Source of the DNA: Liolophura sinensis
Lineage: Eukaryota > Mollusca > Polyplacophora > Chitonida > Chitonidae
Assembly: GCF_032854445.1 (NCBI RefSeq)
Contig: NC_088300.1
Coordinates: 43,868,984 to 43,932,983 of the forward strand
Direction: 5' to 3'
DNA: 64,000 nt
Shown: piece after piece, positions 1-12,685 of the stretch
How the letters are laid out: the number at the start of each line of letters is the position of its first letter
Position numbering within the stretch: the stretch's first letter is position 1
Notes under the pieces: model-generated
Database searches by the model: none
The model's input: only the letters and a program-made list of their open reading frames with translations
What the model was told of the DNA's origin: nothing
Made by a program: the position numbers and the translations under genes

Positions 1-290
1 ACTTGAACTGCAGTAGATCCAGTTTGTAGCACCTGTGACCAGAACTTGTACTGCAATAGAGCCACTTTAGATTACTTATGATTAGAATTTATACTCAGTA
101 GATTAAATTTGTTTCACCTGTGACCAGAACTGGCACTGCTGCAGATCGTGTGTATCGTCCGCGACCAGAGCTTATAATGGTGTAAATCCAGTTTATTTGG
201 TCTGTGATAAGAATTTACTGCTGTAGATCCAGAACTTGTACTGCTGTAGATGAAGTTTGTAATGTCCGTGAACAGAACCTGCATTCAATC
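1..290. repeat. Degenerate 41-43 bp minisatellite, left end cut by window
   Basis: A motif of the type 'GTAGATCCAGTTTGT' followed by 'CTGTGACCAGAACTTGTACT' recurs about every 41-43 bases, near 12, 97, 140, 181, 222 and 245, with one diverged unit in between. Copies differ by substitutions and small indels, so this is an old tandem array. It probably continues leftwards beyond the window. There is no coding potential beyond a chance 61-codon frame. Confidence 0.75.
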
Positions 291-1034
291 AAGCCCTACG
301 GCCAATTCCACAAAGTCGTTTCTAACTTAAGTCAAAATTTAACATCTTTCCAAAAAGCTCAGCTTTTGGTTCTGAAAGTGGAAATTTAAATACATTTGGC
401 TATTACATTACAAGATAAACTGATGAGGTGGACAAAATTTTACTTCATTAAACCGAAAAATAATCTTTAAGAATGTATCTCACATTTTGGTTTAAGTGAG
501 AAATCTTTTTGTGGAATGGGTGTTTCACCGATAATGATTATTTTGTGCTGTTTTATACTCAGTCTCTTCCAACCAGCAATAAAACAGTACCGGTACGGCG
601 TTAAACAACTTCCAATTGATCAATCAATCACTTCAGGAGAATTCTTCCCGACTTCAGCAAACCGTTCGTGCACGAGTAGTAGTTAGTGGCTGAATAGAAG
701 GTTGATAAAAGGAGTTCAGAACAATATTAGGGCATGTATCTGGTCACGTGTAAAGGTTAAAGCACGGCAATTAAACAAAAGTGTGCATCGGTGAAACGAA
801 TCCGGTTCCACATACTATAACGAAAAATTGCGCCATCAAAGTTCTTAATGATATATAACATAATAATATAACAATTCTTTATTTCAGACTGAATAGCCTT
901 AAGATTACAGGGCATTAAAGTAATTATTCACTGTGATTTCTATACGTAAATCTATGCTATTGTAAATCGCTAGTATCCGTGAAGAAGGTTACTTTAGTGT
1001 AATAGCAAATATTCTAAGACAAGGGTGCAAATTG
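291..1034. other. Unannotated AT-rich stretch
   Basis: No supported gene, RNA or repeat is visible. All frames are short and interrupted. Confidence 0.5.
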
Positions 1035-1160
1035 TGAACCGGGGCCCAGTTGCTCAAAAGTGTTTGAAGACTTAATACCAGATTTAAGTTTTGGCCCAAT
1101 CTTCGATTTTGCACTTAGCCTAAATATAATTGCGTAGCTATGTATTACATATTGTCCAAA
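1035..1160. repeat. Dispersed repeat with CCCAGTTGCTCAAAAGTG end (copy 1)
   Basis: The sequence starting GGGGCCCAGTTGCTCAAAAG, followed by a 'TTAATACCAGATTTAAG'-like run, resembles a second copy at about 58875-59010. It looks like the end of a short interspersed or MITE-like element widespread in invertebrate genomes. The far boundary is not visible. Confidence 0.5.
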
Positions 1161-1489
1161 GTTAGTTTTGGACAACTGCATTGTCTGCTGAGTTTGGATA
1201 AAATTTTATAAGTTTAAAATACGTAATATGACCCCTGATACCCCTATTAGCTAGTATACTTTGGAACAACTGGATCATGATCGCATGAGCTTGTCGACAA
1301 GGTCAACTGAAAGGTATAAAACACAGAATTTTATTCCTTTTCTGAGATGAGGCGGACGTGTGTATGTAGATACAATGATATAAAACTATTATTCTCCTAA
1401 CCTGTATGTCTTTATAGCAGACAGATTTCCGTCTGCACCTGTTTATTTCTTGAATAAAGTTTAACCTCATATTCAAGTTCTTTTCTCTT

Positions 1490-1765
1490 ATTCGCCGGTG
1501 GCCAGGTTATAGTTGGGAGAAACTAGTTTAGAACCATCTATTACATCCTGATCTACAGCCAAATGCTTGAGAGCGGAATTTGAGTCTGTGGCCTGGTTGG
1601 CCCATTTGGTGCTGCGGGAAAAAATTAAACGCTTAATGGCAATGGACCCTAATAAACGAGGACCCTGTGTATGCCATATTAATTTCATACAGCTGACTGC
1701 CTCCGGTTCCAGACATTTCTTCGAGCTAAGTGAACTGGAGCGTAAGGGCAACGTTCACTAAGGCG
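1490..1765. promoter_or_regulatory. Candidate conserved non-coding island
   Basis: This stretch is open in overlapping frames on both strands (87 codons on minus, 64 on plus), with higher GC and complexity than its surroundings. It contains an E-box CAGCTG and a TTAATT homeodomain-type core within 'CCATATTAATTTCATAC'. No protein family is recognised on either strand, so a conserved regulatory element is as likely as an exon. This is a low-confidence call from composition and motifs only. Confidence 0.25.
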
Positions 1766-2352
1766 ACAACATATGATAGACAAAACTATGCGGTCCTTTG
1801 TAGGAAGGCATTATGTAAATTAAGAATTATTAAATTAGGAATGTAAGCGCGATTCCCTTAGCCATGGTTTTATAATTCCCTGTTCGTTTTACATGTTATG
1901 AAAAAAATATCTCCTTTTAGAAAAATGATGTCCCATGGCAAATAAAATATGACAGGCAGGTGGGACTGTCCATTAGTGTTGACAACCCGGGACTTCATTC
2001 CTCAGACTAAACCCCCCCCCCCCCCGTTCTGTGAAGGATAGAGCTGAGACAATATTTCGAACGTTCAGGCAATTACAAGACTTCGCCCCACAGCATGCAA
2101 TATAACACGTAACATATGAAACAACGCAATACCACGTTCCGTTACTATTAACTGTCAGCGAAGATGTCGGGAACGTCAACAGAACCCTCCGTGGATTGGC
2201 ACAAGAGCTCCACAGATTGCTGACAATGTTTTTATAGTTAACGCAAGAATCGAACAACAAATGATTCTTATAAAACAGAGGCTCAGAGCGTATTTATATC
2301 TTAGATGCCTTGCGCCAATATGTGGAGTTTATTGTTCTACACCTAATATCAA
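1766..2352. other. Unannotated stretch with a C14 homopolymer
   Basis: This is unique sequence apart from a run of 14 C at 2012-2025. No gene is supported. Confidence 0.5.
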
Positions 2353-2606
2353 GGTGTCCGTGGCCCAGTTGTTAGCGTGCTAGCGTAGAATAATGCCTCT
2401 CACCAATACGATATTAAGCGTGAGTTCAAGTTCAGCTCACGCTGGCTTCCTCTCCGTTCGTTGTCTGCCACCAATTTGAGAATAGTCGTAGGATTCCACC
2501 AGGCTCCGTTTGCTTTCGTCCCGTCATTACTCAGATCGTCGTTGTGTAAGTGAAATATTCTCCAGTAATCACCACTCTAATAAATAAATAAATAAATAAA
2601 TAAATA
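2353..2606 (+). mobile_element. SINE-A copy A1, full-length but diverged
   Basis: A tRNA-like head has an A box 'TGGCCCAGTTG' and a near-consensus B box 'GAGTTCAAGTTC'. It is followed by the SINE-A body ('CACGCTGGCTTCCTCTCCG') and the 3' tail 'GTAAGTGAAATATTCTC', ending in (TAAA)n. The order matches copies A2 and A5 on the other strand. Substitutions and small indels throughout mark it as older than A5. A possible eroded target duplication is 'TATCAAGGTGT' / 'TATCCAAATGT'. Confidence 0.85.
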
Positions 2607-5600
2607 TATCCAAATGTTTTATCAAGTTACAAAGCGAATGTAGAAAGAAATTCGCTGCAATGGTATTGGGAAAAAGAAACAAGAGAAAACATGTTTCTTG
2701 TTTTATCATTCACAAACACCGTTTGATTATAACCAGCGTATATCGGTTAGGTAGCGACAGCGAATGGAGAAAAAATAGTAACAATGCGATTAGAAAAAAA
2801 ACAAACAAGAAAAACGTTCCTTATTGTTATCATTCTCGGATACCAGTTGATTATAACTAGCATATATTGTTTAGGTAGCGCCAGTTTTGGGACAGTTAAA
2901 GAAGACGCATGTAAGCGGTAGGAATTAGTCTTTCAAAACCTAGTAAAGCTTGCTGGGGTCGACCGGGAACAGATATGACAAATGGTGAAACAAATGACAA
3001 TTTGGGCAATAACGTGAAATATGAATATTTAATGGGAATGAGATGAGCGGCTTAATCAGCAGAAGGGACGTGCATAGTAACTGGAGTTCAGGGAGAGATA
3101 ACCCGCGTGTATCTATGTCTTCCTCATCCATGTGTTATGTCCGACCGCATTAGGGCAGCCACGCAGATAATACCTAGGCATAAGCGCGGATTACGAGAGT
3201 ATCGTGATGCGTCAGCCTCTCACACATCCAGCTGAGCTGTATTGCCCTGCTAAGTCATTGACGCGATTGCTATATACCCAGAACCATACTGTAGACAGAA
3301 CACATTGAGCGGTTCATCAAATTATCAATTACATACGGTAATTGAGTGTCCGAAAACTTGTTTATTTATAAAAATGTCGTATAAGTTTCAAATCACCGGG
3401 GATCGTCTATTGTAATTTTTTTAACGTAATTGTCCCATCAAGTTGAGGAAAATTAAGGAGAATTTCCTCCTTAAGGCTTAGCTAGGTAGAGGATGGTTGG
3501 GATCGTATCAATAGATGCACAGCTGGATAATGCTGATGTATGGGGTATCAAGAATGCAAACAGCCGGAAAAAACACGGTAGAGAGGTATGGTAGAAACTT
3601 CGAATAAAGCCATGTAAAAAGAACTTTCATTCAAATAAACTTCCCGTTATTCAGGTCATCAAGTACGAGGAGATGTACCTCCAGATGCTGGTTAACAGAG
3701 CTATTCTTACTCAACGCTGATTTTCACGACATCAATTGCAGCTTTTAAACACCCTGACGATGTAACATCGCTCATTTCACCTTCTCACAAATCACACTCC
3801 GATGGATGTTTAACAGTGACGGCATCATTCCGAAGATCGTATCATTTCTTTCTAAAAAGTGTCATCCCGCAGTTTGACTGATTAGAAATTAGCGCCTATA
3901 GTGCTGGAGTAGATTCCCCTGAAAAAAGCCCCATGTCCTGAAGAAAAAGTTGATTGAATGTACCTTATTGATCGAGTCTTGGTTGTCCTGATAAGTCTGG
4001 AGCTCCAGGGGATTCTGGAACTTTTGTTCGCTACCTGATAATATTTTTTGAAATGGAGGCAATAGGCCTTGATCTAATGTCCACAATCATTGGATCCCAG
4101 AGGGAATAGCACTAAACAGCGATCTAAAGGGGACATTTATGCATGGCTTGTACGCCCAGCTTTTCACTCGGAGCACTTCCCATCTCAAACCCCCTACATC
4201 CACGCTGTTTTTTCCAATATACGGAACACATCCACATGTTCGTAAGTCTACTGGGTCATACGTAAAGCGATTTGAAGCATTTGTTTTAGCGCATTGTAAA
4301 CTAAAACATATTACTCGAAAGTGTAGAAGTAAGGAAAATTGTAGAAACTCGATTATCATTGGATAGAATTGCGCTCTTTGTAAGGATTGGTAGAGTGACA
4401 GACAATCAACAGAAAGAAATAATTACATTGTACACTGTGAGTTGTGTTATTACAGTGGGTGTATGTACATGTATCGCTAAACTGTCGCCAAAAGTAAGTT
4501 GTTCAGGTTTTCTGAGGTGATGTGATAATATAACCGCTATGATACCCGTATCACCTTCAGCAGTATACCACGTTAATAATCGCAAGACCATATTCCAAAA
4601 CAATGTTAGAGACAAACCACAAAAGACCTACAAAGATATTAAAAATAAGTCAAGTAAAGAGAAGTCATAGTGTTAGACGATGTCTAGACATTCAAAATGT
4701 TTTAGCCGCATAAATTTAATTAGGATCCAAAATGCTCATCATGCTAAAACTAGCATAAGTTGTCATGATTAAAAAATATCTCCCGAGCTATCAGTGCTAA
4801 AAGGGGATGGAAACTATCTAACATGACCATATCACTCTTTCATGTCCTGCTGCCTTATTGCCAAGCACAACGCTTTCCACGTGTTTACAGAAATTACATT
4901 GTAAATGCAGAATTGGAACGATATCTCGGTAAAACAAAATTAAAAATAAGTGACGATAAATTTCTGTTATTCTCAACAAAATTGCCTGCAAGATATTAAC
5001 AGTAAATATATCTGTTGTGCATGAAGAACCAGTCGTTTTGTCGTGATACAGTTATCTGTTATCGTGTACACGTTGGTGAACATAAACCAAGGAATGTACA
5101 GGTGTTAGTAACGTTGTTTCAAGACATAGGGTGTATATTTATTTTTTATTTGTTTACTTGGTGTTACATTTGTACTCAAGAATGTTAACAGATTGGGAAA
5201 AAGCCTAGAAAAAAAACACCCCAGCTCAGAAGCATCTCTAAGAAGTTTTTCATATAAGTCTATAAGTACCGTTAGGCCTTCACGCAATGAGTGTTTAGAC
5301 GTGTCTTTTTGTAACTTACATCCGTATGTGAATAATTGAAAGTTTATTAAACGATCTCGAGGGGTAGTTATACTAAATCCAAGACAACATTTATAACGAC
5401 TTCCACGGAAAAGTGAGAAAAGACAAGCAGAATGCACCATCGTTATTATTAGAAAAACAATAAAAAAATTTTCCAGTAATATTTAGTCTTCAAATCGTAG
5501 ATGAAATTATTGCTTTTTTTTAATGGAAGGCTTTTTCTCGGTCTCGCTGTGACTGCAATTGTCCACACAAAAATAGAACCAGAAGATGCCTGCTGATACG

Positions 5601-6059
5601 TGTATACAAATCTATTGTGTTTGTTGTATAGCGAGAACAAATTGTATTGTTTGATAGCAAATGAAATGCTTACAGGTATTTCCGTAAATAATGTCTGGTT
5701 TCAAACGTGGATCGATAAACTTGTCCTTACTGGACACATGTTAAGATAGCATCGATTGTCTTGCTTATTCAACAGGTTTACAAACAAAAGCTGGATTATT
5801 GATAATTATAGAAATTCTAAATGAATATACTTAAGAACGCCCCTCCCCCCGTATTTTCCATCCAGGCTCGACTGGCGTATTGTTTGCAAAGACGTTTTCA
5901 AATCAGAATTAAAACACAGATATTTGTTTTCCACATTTTCATGAAGGTAACAAATTTCTATGGGAGCACCGGGCTTTAACTGTGTTAAGTTTTATCAAGA
6001 TTAAAATAATAGTCGTAAGCATTAAACTACTGTATGAAATTGGTCTCGTTGGAGTATTG
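2607..6059. other. 3.4 kb without recognisable features
   Basis: Only short frames below about 111 codons occur, none with recognisable protein character, including the minus-strand frame at 5105-5440. Composition is AT-rich and non-repetitive. I see no tRNA, SINE or tandem repeat here. Confidence 0.45.
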
Positions 6060-6805
6060 TTGGATTGTGCAGTGACAACACTCTAGATATTGTAAGATGT
6101 GAGATTCTCAGCCTGACTCAAATGTGGCTTAATTTATTTATTTGATTGGTGTTTTACGCCGTACTCAAGAATATTTCACTTATACGACGGCGGCCAGCAT
6201 TATGGTGGGTGGAAACCGGGCACAGCCCGGGGGAAACCCACGACCATCCGCAGGTTGCTGGCAGACCTTCCCACGTACGGCCGGAGAGGAAGCCAGCATG
6301 AGCTGGACTTGAACTCACAGCGACCGCATTGGTGAGAGGCTTCTGGGTCATTACGCTGCGCTAGCGCGCTAACCGACTGAGAAATATGGCTTAACGTTCT
6401 GAGGTTTGTGTTGTCGGTTGTGAAATTTTCCTCCTCTCGCCAATGACTTGACGGTGAGATTTATCAGTTGAGCAGTGACTTTCATCAAGGTTGGGCTGAG
6501 GCTCAAAACGTCGGGAGATCTATCAAGAGTGGTGTGATTTCCATCCAGGCGAGCCTGGCTTAATATCCTGAGGTTTATCAGGTGAGGTGTGATTTTCACC
6601 CAGACCCGACTGTTGCTTAGTGTCCTGAGGTTTATCAAGTGAGGTGTGATTTTCATCTAGGTCCGACTGTGGTCTGATGTTCATGAGGTGTGATTTTCAT
6701 CCAGGCTTAATATCCTGAGGTTTATCAATTAAGGGGTGAAATTTTCATCCACGCCCGACTGTGGCTTAACTTTTCGAGGCCTATGACGTGAGGTGTTAGA
6801 TTATC
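6060..6805. repeat. Minisatellite, about 55 bp unit, split by SINE A2
   Basis: Units contain 'GAGGTGTGATTTTCATCCAGG', a 'CGACTGTGGCTTAA' segment and 'CCTGAGGTTTATCA'. The 'GGTGTGATTTTC' phrase recurs near 6531, 6586, 6643, 6687 and 6735, so the spacing is 44-57 bp with internal deletions. Matching sequence on the left of the SINE ('GATTCTCAGCCTGACTC') shows that the array existed before the SINE landed in it. Confidence 0.75.
6133..6381 (-). mobile_element. SINE-A copy A2 with 13 bp target-site duplication
   Basis: Read on the minus strand it runs from a tRNA-like head (A box region 'CTCAGTCGGTTAG', B box 'GAGTTCAAGTCC'), through the SINE-A body, to 'GAATATTCTTGAGTACGGCG' and an AAAT-type tail. 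Flanks 'AAATGTGGCTTAA' (6120-6132) and 'AAATATGGCTTAA' (6382-6394) form a 13 bp duplication with one mismatch, so boundaries are firm. The first ten or so head bases present in A5 are missing, as expected for a 5'-truncated reverse transcript. A 65-codon open frame inside it is not a gene. Confidence 0.93.
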
Positions 6806-9479
6806 CTTTTGCCTCACTCAGTAAATGTTACTGCGTGGAATTAGGAAAAATACTAAATAGATTTTTGCTCCTTCACCCAAATAAGTCATCGGACAAAACT
6901 TCTAACACCAAATACCATCCGCAAGGATTATCTCTTATGATAAGAATGCCATGAGTAAAGACCATTGGGTGAGTTTATTAGTGGTCATATTGCTGTGCTC
7001 ACAAAGGGCGCTGGGATCGGAAAACGTGTTACTATGTATATTTTGATCCTACGTGAGATAATTACCTTCTTGGAATAGACTGTATTTCCTGAAACATCAG
7101 CAATGCGCCGGTGATATCACGCCTCTGGCTACATCCATGGCATAGGCGTAAAGCCCACAGTAGCGTCTAGTGAAACTTTTATTTCAGGCTCGAATGGATC
7201 TTATGGGATTGAGTCAATATTTTACCCGCGGGTTTTTTCCGACTGGGTACTTTTTAACTATGGAATACTTCAGCATGGTCTGGGAATGAGCTTGAAATGA
7301 GAGCTTCTCGTGATGCCTGCCATTATAGTGGCTGAGGTGATTCTGGCGATACCACCGGTTAACTGGGCCAACTCAACCAGTCGGAGGGGGACATGTTGGG
7401 ATAAGCAAATGTAACGATCGCGGGCGGCTTAAGAGCAACTTCTTAGAGCGGGAGGTGTTACTGGGGAAAAAAGGCCCTAGACATTTTGACGAATGGTCTA
7501 CACCATAGTAATTGACAGTCATCATTTCAGCAGTCTCTGTTGTAATTACTGAGAATCACACGGTTAGCAGTCGCCGGGGCATTTACAGCGCTTGAGATCC
7601 AATGGTAGACATCAATGTTCAGTGCGTACTGAGAGTGCCCTTGATTAACCCAGAGGCTCCAATGACACTACCTCCGCGGATAACCTTGAAAACTTTGTCT
7701 TCGAATTATTCCCCACAGGAAGCATCGATATAGCGCACTTGAATATACATGATTCCACTCACATCAGAATTATTTTCACCTCCTCTACGAGCTGTCCGTA
7801 AGCTGTCATAGAGTTGAAGGTTTAACGGGCTTACCGTATGATAGACGCAGACAACAAGTTAAAGCTGTCATGGCATGACTTAAGGGGGTTGGACACTTTG
7901 GTTCATCCCAAAGTAGCTGTTGAAAACTACAGAAGACATTCTCAGTTTTTGCCGATGGCTCGTTTATTTTGAAGCTGACCAACAACGACGGTTTATGCTC
8001 CTTTAGTGCTTGGACATGTAAAGGGAATAACGGCTTTCGTAGAGTCACCGCAGCTTTTACGCGGTTCTCAACAAATACTAAGCGTAGGCTAGCCATCTTG
8101 GGAAATCAGTCAGAAAAAATTCTTATTTAACTCGCGTCTGTCTCTAGAGTGGTGTACCTGAGTCCGGGAATACGGTCCTAGGCGAAACAGGTAAATGTCT
8201 GATCCACGTTAATACGGTGAAGAAAATACTAGTATGATGACATGCAGGCGTTATATTGGGGAAGAAAATATAACGCAGATGTTTGACTAAAACATCTGGT
8301 AAGATGAATTAGTCTGACCTTTTAAATTGAAATAAACATTGAAATATTTGAAACAACTAGATATGACTGCATTTCCAGCCTTACGTGACAGCTTGTTTTG
8401 ATGATTGTCTCAGAAAAGTTTAAATTATAATGCGCTCATCGATTTCCATGCTCTTGATAAAGAATAATTTACTAATTTCGGAATTGACATTAGAAAAGAA
8501 CAAAAGAAAAATGCTAAAAAAAAAACGCTCAGAAGTTTGCAAAAGATTGATTGTTATCTTGCTATGATTTTTAGACCAACATGTTTATATACAATTTTTC
8601 TTCTTGGTTTTTCTTTGTTAGACTCTTTCAACCTTCTCTTTTCACGCAGTTTATTATTATTTCAGAACATAATACGTTTTAAATGTGAATTTTAACTTTT
8701 AATGTCTCATTAGCTTTCCCGTTATAGTGTTTCTGCATCTCAGGGTTTACGCGTGAAAGAATATTTAACGAACACAATTAAAGTCAACTGTTTAAGTATT
8801 CGGAGGAATTCCCTTCACGCAATTAGGACACAGAGAGTAATCAATTGAAAATGCCCCATGGCCAAAGGTGCAAAATGTGGGCTAAATCAGCTCCAAGGTT
8901 TCCAGCAAATTAACACTGAAATGAGGCCACCCGCGAGCCAGATATGAAATAGACAGCTCTCCCTGGCTTTGGCGAACTGACACAATCTCCACATAGCGTA
9001 GTTTTGTACAAACGATTCAGTCTCCACAGTTGAAAGCAGGGCTAAGTAAGGAACAAAGGAACGTATATTTGTTTCCCTTTGAAGACCGAGTTATATTTTC
9101 ATTTGTACATTGTCTCGTAGATTCTTTGTCACACTTGTACACTGTTCAAATGGTCTGATAAACCTTCAATGGCCAATGACTATGTAATGAGCAGCCTACT
9201 TCCGATTAAAACTTCCAAAAACAAAACAAATTTGACTACATGTAGACAGATTGTGGATATTAAATTGTCATCCTGGAAAGAATCTACTATACCTGCTAAT
9301 TCTATAAAATTCAAATGTGCTCCTCTAACGTGGCCCACATGTTCTCAGAAAAACGTCTAGCTGTAAGCAACATCGGATTTCCTACCAGTGCCATTATTTT
9401 CAAGTGATTTCTTCAGATTGACCGCCAGAGTCAGACAGAGGGCATTCCAGTGAATCTAAGAAAAGAAAGAATTCACAAG
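6806..9479. other. Unannotated unique sequence
   Basis: No supported exon, RNA or repeat was found. A more GC-balanced patch at about 8810-9010 with AATTA and TAATCAATT homeodomain-type cores could be regulatory, but nothing proves it. Confidence 0.4.
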
Positions 9480-9905
9480 CCTGTCAGGGGAGCGAAGGGT
9501 TGACCTTGTGGGTCACAACTGGAAGTCGCCTGGGTGCACAATATTAATGGTCCATTGTGACGGCTCTGGCGTGTCCAACTAAAGCTCACATCTCCAGAAA
9601 AACTTTCGGTAACCTCTCCGGTGTTAATAAATAGACATATGTATTGAGTTCATATTTCTGCGAGATATGATCAGAAAACGCTCTGGTTATAAAGCTACAC
9701 CCACTCACAGGGCCGTAATCAATCAATGTACAGCAGTGAGTGACCAATCTGTAAGGGCTCAGTTAAGGGACGGCCAAACTCTCTTCAGGATATTACGGCT
9801 ATTGTAGATGACGCAGAAACATTTCCACCATCCGTCATTGTGGCAACGGATGGTGTATGGGACAATTTGTCAAGCTGTAATATGCCCACTGCCATTGTTA
9901 AAACT
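9480..9905. promoter_or_regulatory. Candidate regulatory island with short hairpin
   Basis: A GC-balanced block sits in AT-rich surroundings. It contains CCATCCGT (9828-9835) and its exact reverse complement ACGGATGG (9846-9853) separated by 10 bases, plus 'TAATCAATCAATG' homeodomain/Pbx-like cores near 9717. No reading frame of note crosses it. The call rests on sequence texture only. Confidence 0.25.
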
Positions 9906-11029
9906 CTCTCGTGTTTATCAGGCATCTTATCAACATTTTATTTCAGTCCAGGACATAATTAATTAATCCAAGGTCACATAAAAAGTAGGTCAAAAAAAAT
10001 CTCCTTGAAAAAGTCCCTCTAATGGAAGGTAGGCATTTCATTCGCCTTGTATTTTGGGACAAATGAGCAAAACAAGACCAGTGACGCTATGTGTTCGAAT
10101 CTAGCTGCTATTAATTTAGCCGTGACGTTAAGTTTGTCACATACTTGTCGAGGTTCTGCCCTTTTTCTCAGCTCATAAGTCACCGCCTTGTAAGTACATT
10201 GTTTTGTTAGTACAGCGTAAATTCAATCCAAATAAACTAATTCGTAAAGAAAAAACGGAAAACAAACAAACGAAATAGAGAAACAGGTCTGACGTACATT
10301 CATAAAAATTCATTCATGAATGTGCATTTTGTAAGAGATAAGACTTCATGTTTTCAAGTAGTGTGGCCTCCTAGGAAGGCCCTCCGATTACAACTATTTA
10401 ACTACTGCTTCATTAGAGGCGAAGTTAGGAGGCAAAATTTAATAGTTTAACTCGGTATGGTTATTTTCGGCCGAAATTTCACGGTTTCATGCTGAATGAC
10501 TAACGATATAACACAGCTGAAGGCTGAATACACACTTCATAAGGCACAGCGTGCACGAAGCCTAGAAAACACTAGTGCTAAACATCAAACTGGAATATGC
10601 TTAACGCCCACCATGTCTAATGATGTGGCAGGGTCTGTCTTCATTATCATGGGATCTTTACAACAAAGCGTGCTCAACGTTTCTCACACCTCAAATGTTC
10701 CTCTTTGCTTGGGTTGTGTATTGTATATGCAGCATCTACCAATTCAGTAGACTCGGTAGTGCAGTAGACTCGGTTACACGATCAAGTCAAGGGCAAGACG
10801 TTCAACAAACATATTTATTTTAAGAGTTTTATTTATATTTCACCCAAGGATTCCTTTGGGTTAAAAGCATATGAACATCTTTGTGGATCTCATGTTTAAA
10901 ACCAGCACCATCTGAATACCTTTCGCGTACATGAGTACACTTATGTACATGTACATGTAACGTGGTTGAAACTTACGCCGTTCTGAATGTGTGCTTATAA
11001 CCGCGATACAAGGTCAATACATGCACGAT
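9906..11029. other. Unannotated unique sequence
   Basis: Short overlapping frames near 10496-10823 have no recognisable protein features and are likely chance. Confidence 0.45.
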
Positions 11030-11215
11030 TTTGATTAGTTTATCGTTATTTTACGCCATTCTCAAGAATTGTTCACTTACCCGATGGCTGCCAGTTTTAT
11101 GGATGGAGGAAACCGGAATGCGCTGAGTAAAACATTGAGCTCTGGCAAGCTATTAACGAACTGTTTTACATGAGACATACAAATACATTCACAACTAGCG
11201 TATTGGTGAAACACA
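11030..11215 (-). mobile_element. Decayed SINE-C fragment
   Basis: 'TTATTTTACGCCATTCTCAA' followed by 'CACTTACCCGATGGCTGCC' is the reverse of the SINE-A/C 3' tail. It continues into 'GGATGGAGGAAACCGGAATG' and 'GGCAAGCTATTAACGAACTG', a body shared with the fragment at 14998-15160. The head is not recognisable. Confidence 0.55.
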
Positions 11216-12685
11216 ATTGCTTTTCAACGAAAGTTAAACTGCTCCACGAGATGAACGATGAACACCAAGGTTCTACGAACAGTATGAGCAGGAGGATCTA
11301 CAAACTCTCTGTCCAAGGCCAGGTTAGGTCTTAAATGTCGTCTGTCTGATCGACTGAAAGGCAAGCACCCATCACATAGAATACAATGCATGATAATATA
11401 TTGCATAATATATCTTTGTTCACATACATTTAGTTATCAAGCAAATCAAAATCAAGCACACAAGCTACTCTTGGCTTTCTTAGTCCGGCACTGGCGTGAA
11501 TACCGCCTAGAAGAAGTGGGTCTGAGTTGTCCAGGGGGCGGAGGTAATCCCGACACTGTCGTGACGACATGAATATGCCAGAGCAATGAAGTTATTTTAA
11601 TCTACATTAAAAAATTGAGTTAATGTCCATTAGAACTGTTCGGGGTTTGACAACTTATCATAACAGTGCTGAAAGGCCCTTGGGTCCTGTACAGAGATAT
11701 TAAACAGATGATATCTTTCGGCCACGTCTATTTTACCTGCCAGGTGACATGAATCAGCCATTCTTGGGCCTACAGCTATAAGCAGACATGTAGGAAATTG
11801 TGTTGACGACAGCAGCTGATAAGCCCATTATTCTCATCAGCGCAGCAACGACGTTTAAACTGCTACGGATTGCTAACGGGGATACGAGCCCCAGCTACCA
11901 TTACCAAGGCGTAGTGATTTATTGCATTACTATTTTGCATGTCATTTCGTTTTGATCTCGACGATATTTTTATCGGAAACTCCTTGACACGCGTAAAGTG
12001 GTTTCTCAAATCACTTAAATCCCGGTGTATTCTGTTGAAACTTTACATTCAGGCCGTGAAATAACAATATGGGCGTATAAATGATTTTGAATTTGCTCTT
12101 TGTGAATAAAGCTCTCCTGATTTTCTACTCATTATTACAGGCTGATGTGAACTTTAAATCCATCATCAGTATTGTATTATCTGTTAATTTGTTGATCAAG
12201 TACCATCTTCCTTGGTTCCTTGAGATAAGATGCAAAAACGTGTGCAACTAAGAATAAAAACAAAAAAATACTGAGCTCAAAATTTGAAATCATGTAAATA
12301 TTCCAAAATATATTTAATTTGTTCTTTAATTTCAGTTATTTAAGTTTCGTGTGTAAGCATATTCCATATCCTTCTAGGTATTTATATATTAGCCAACGCT
12401 GTTAATGTATCCGGCTTCGCGCTTGGTATCAAGTATAAAAGCGAGGCAATGTGACATAATGCACAATACTGGCCTGTCTGGGATACTATGGCCAAGTAAC
12501 CAGCCAGGAGATCAGTGTAGCCCTGCGAAGGAACCTTGTCCAGTCCAGACTGTGTTGGGGAAATAATGTTCATTACCCTGCCGCATGCGAAAATAAAGAT
12601 CTGCTGGAAGAGTACAGCTTATGCAGCGTTCATACTCAGCCACAGACAAAGTAGATATAACACCAGTATTAACCTCGTATTGGCG
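11216..12685. other. Unannotated unique sequence
   Basis: No gene, RNA or repeat can be supported. Open frames are 60-63 codons and lack protein-like composition. Confidence 0.45.

Noticed and set aside
6154-6351. 65-codon minus-strand frame, with a close relative at 26812-27009, suggesting a small gene family
   Set aside because: Both frames lie wholly inside SINE-A copies (A2 and A5). Their similarity is that of the SINE itself, which is non-coding.
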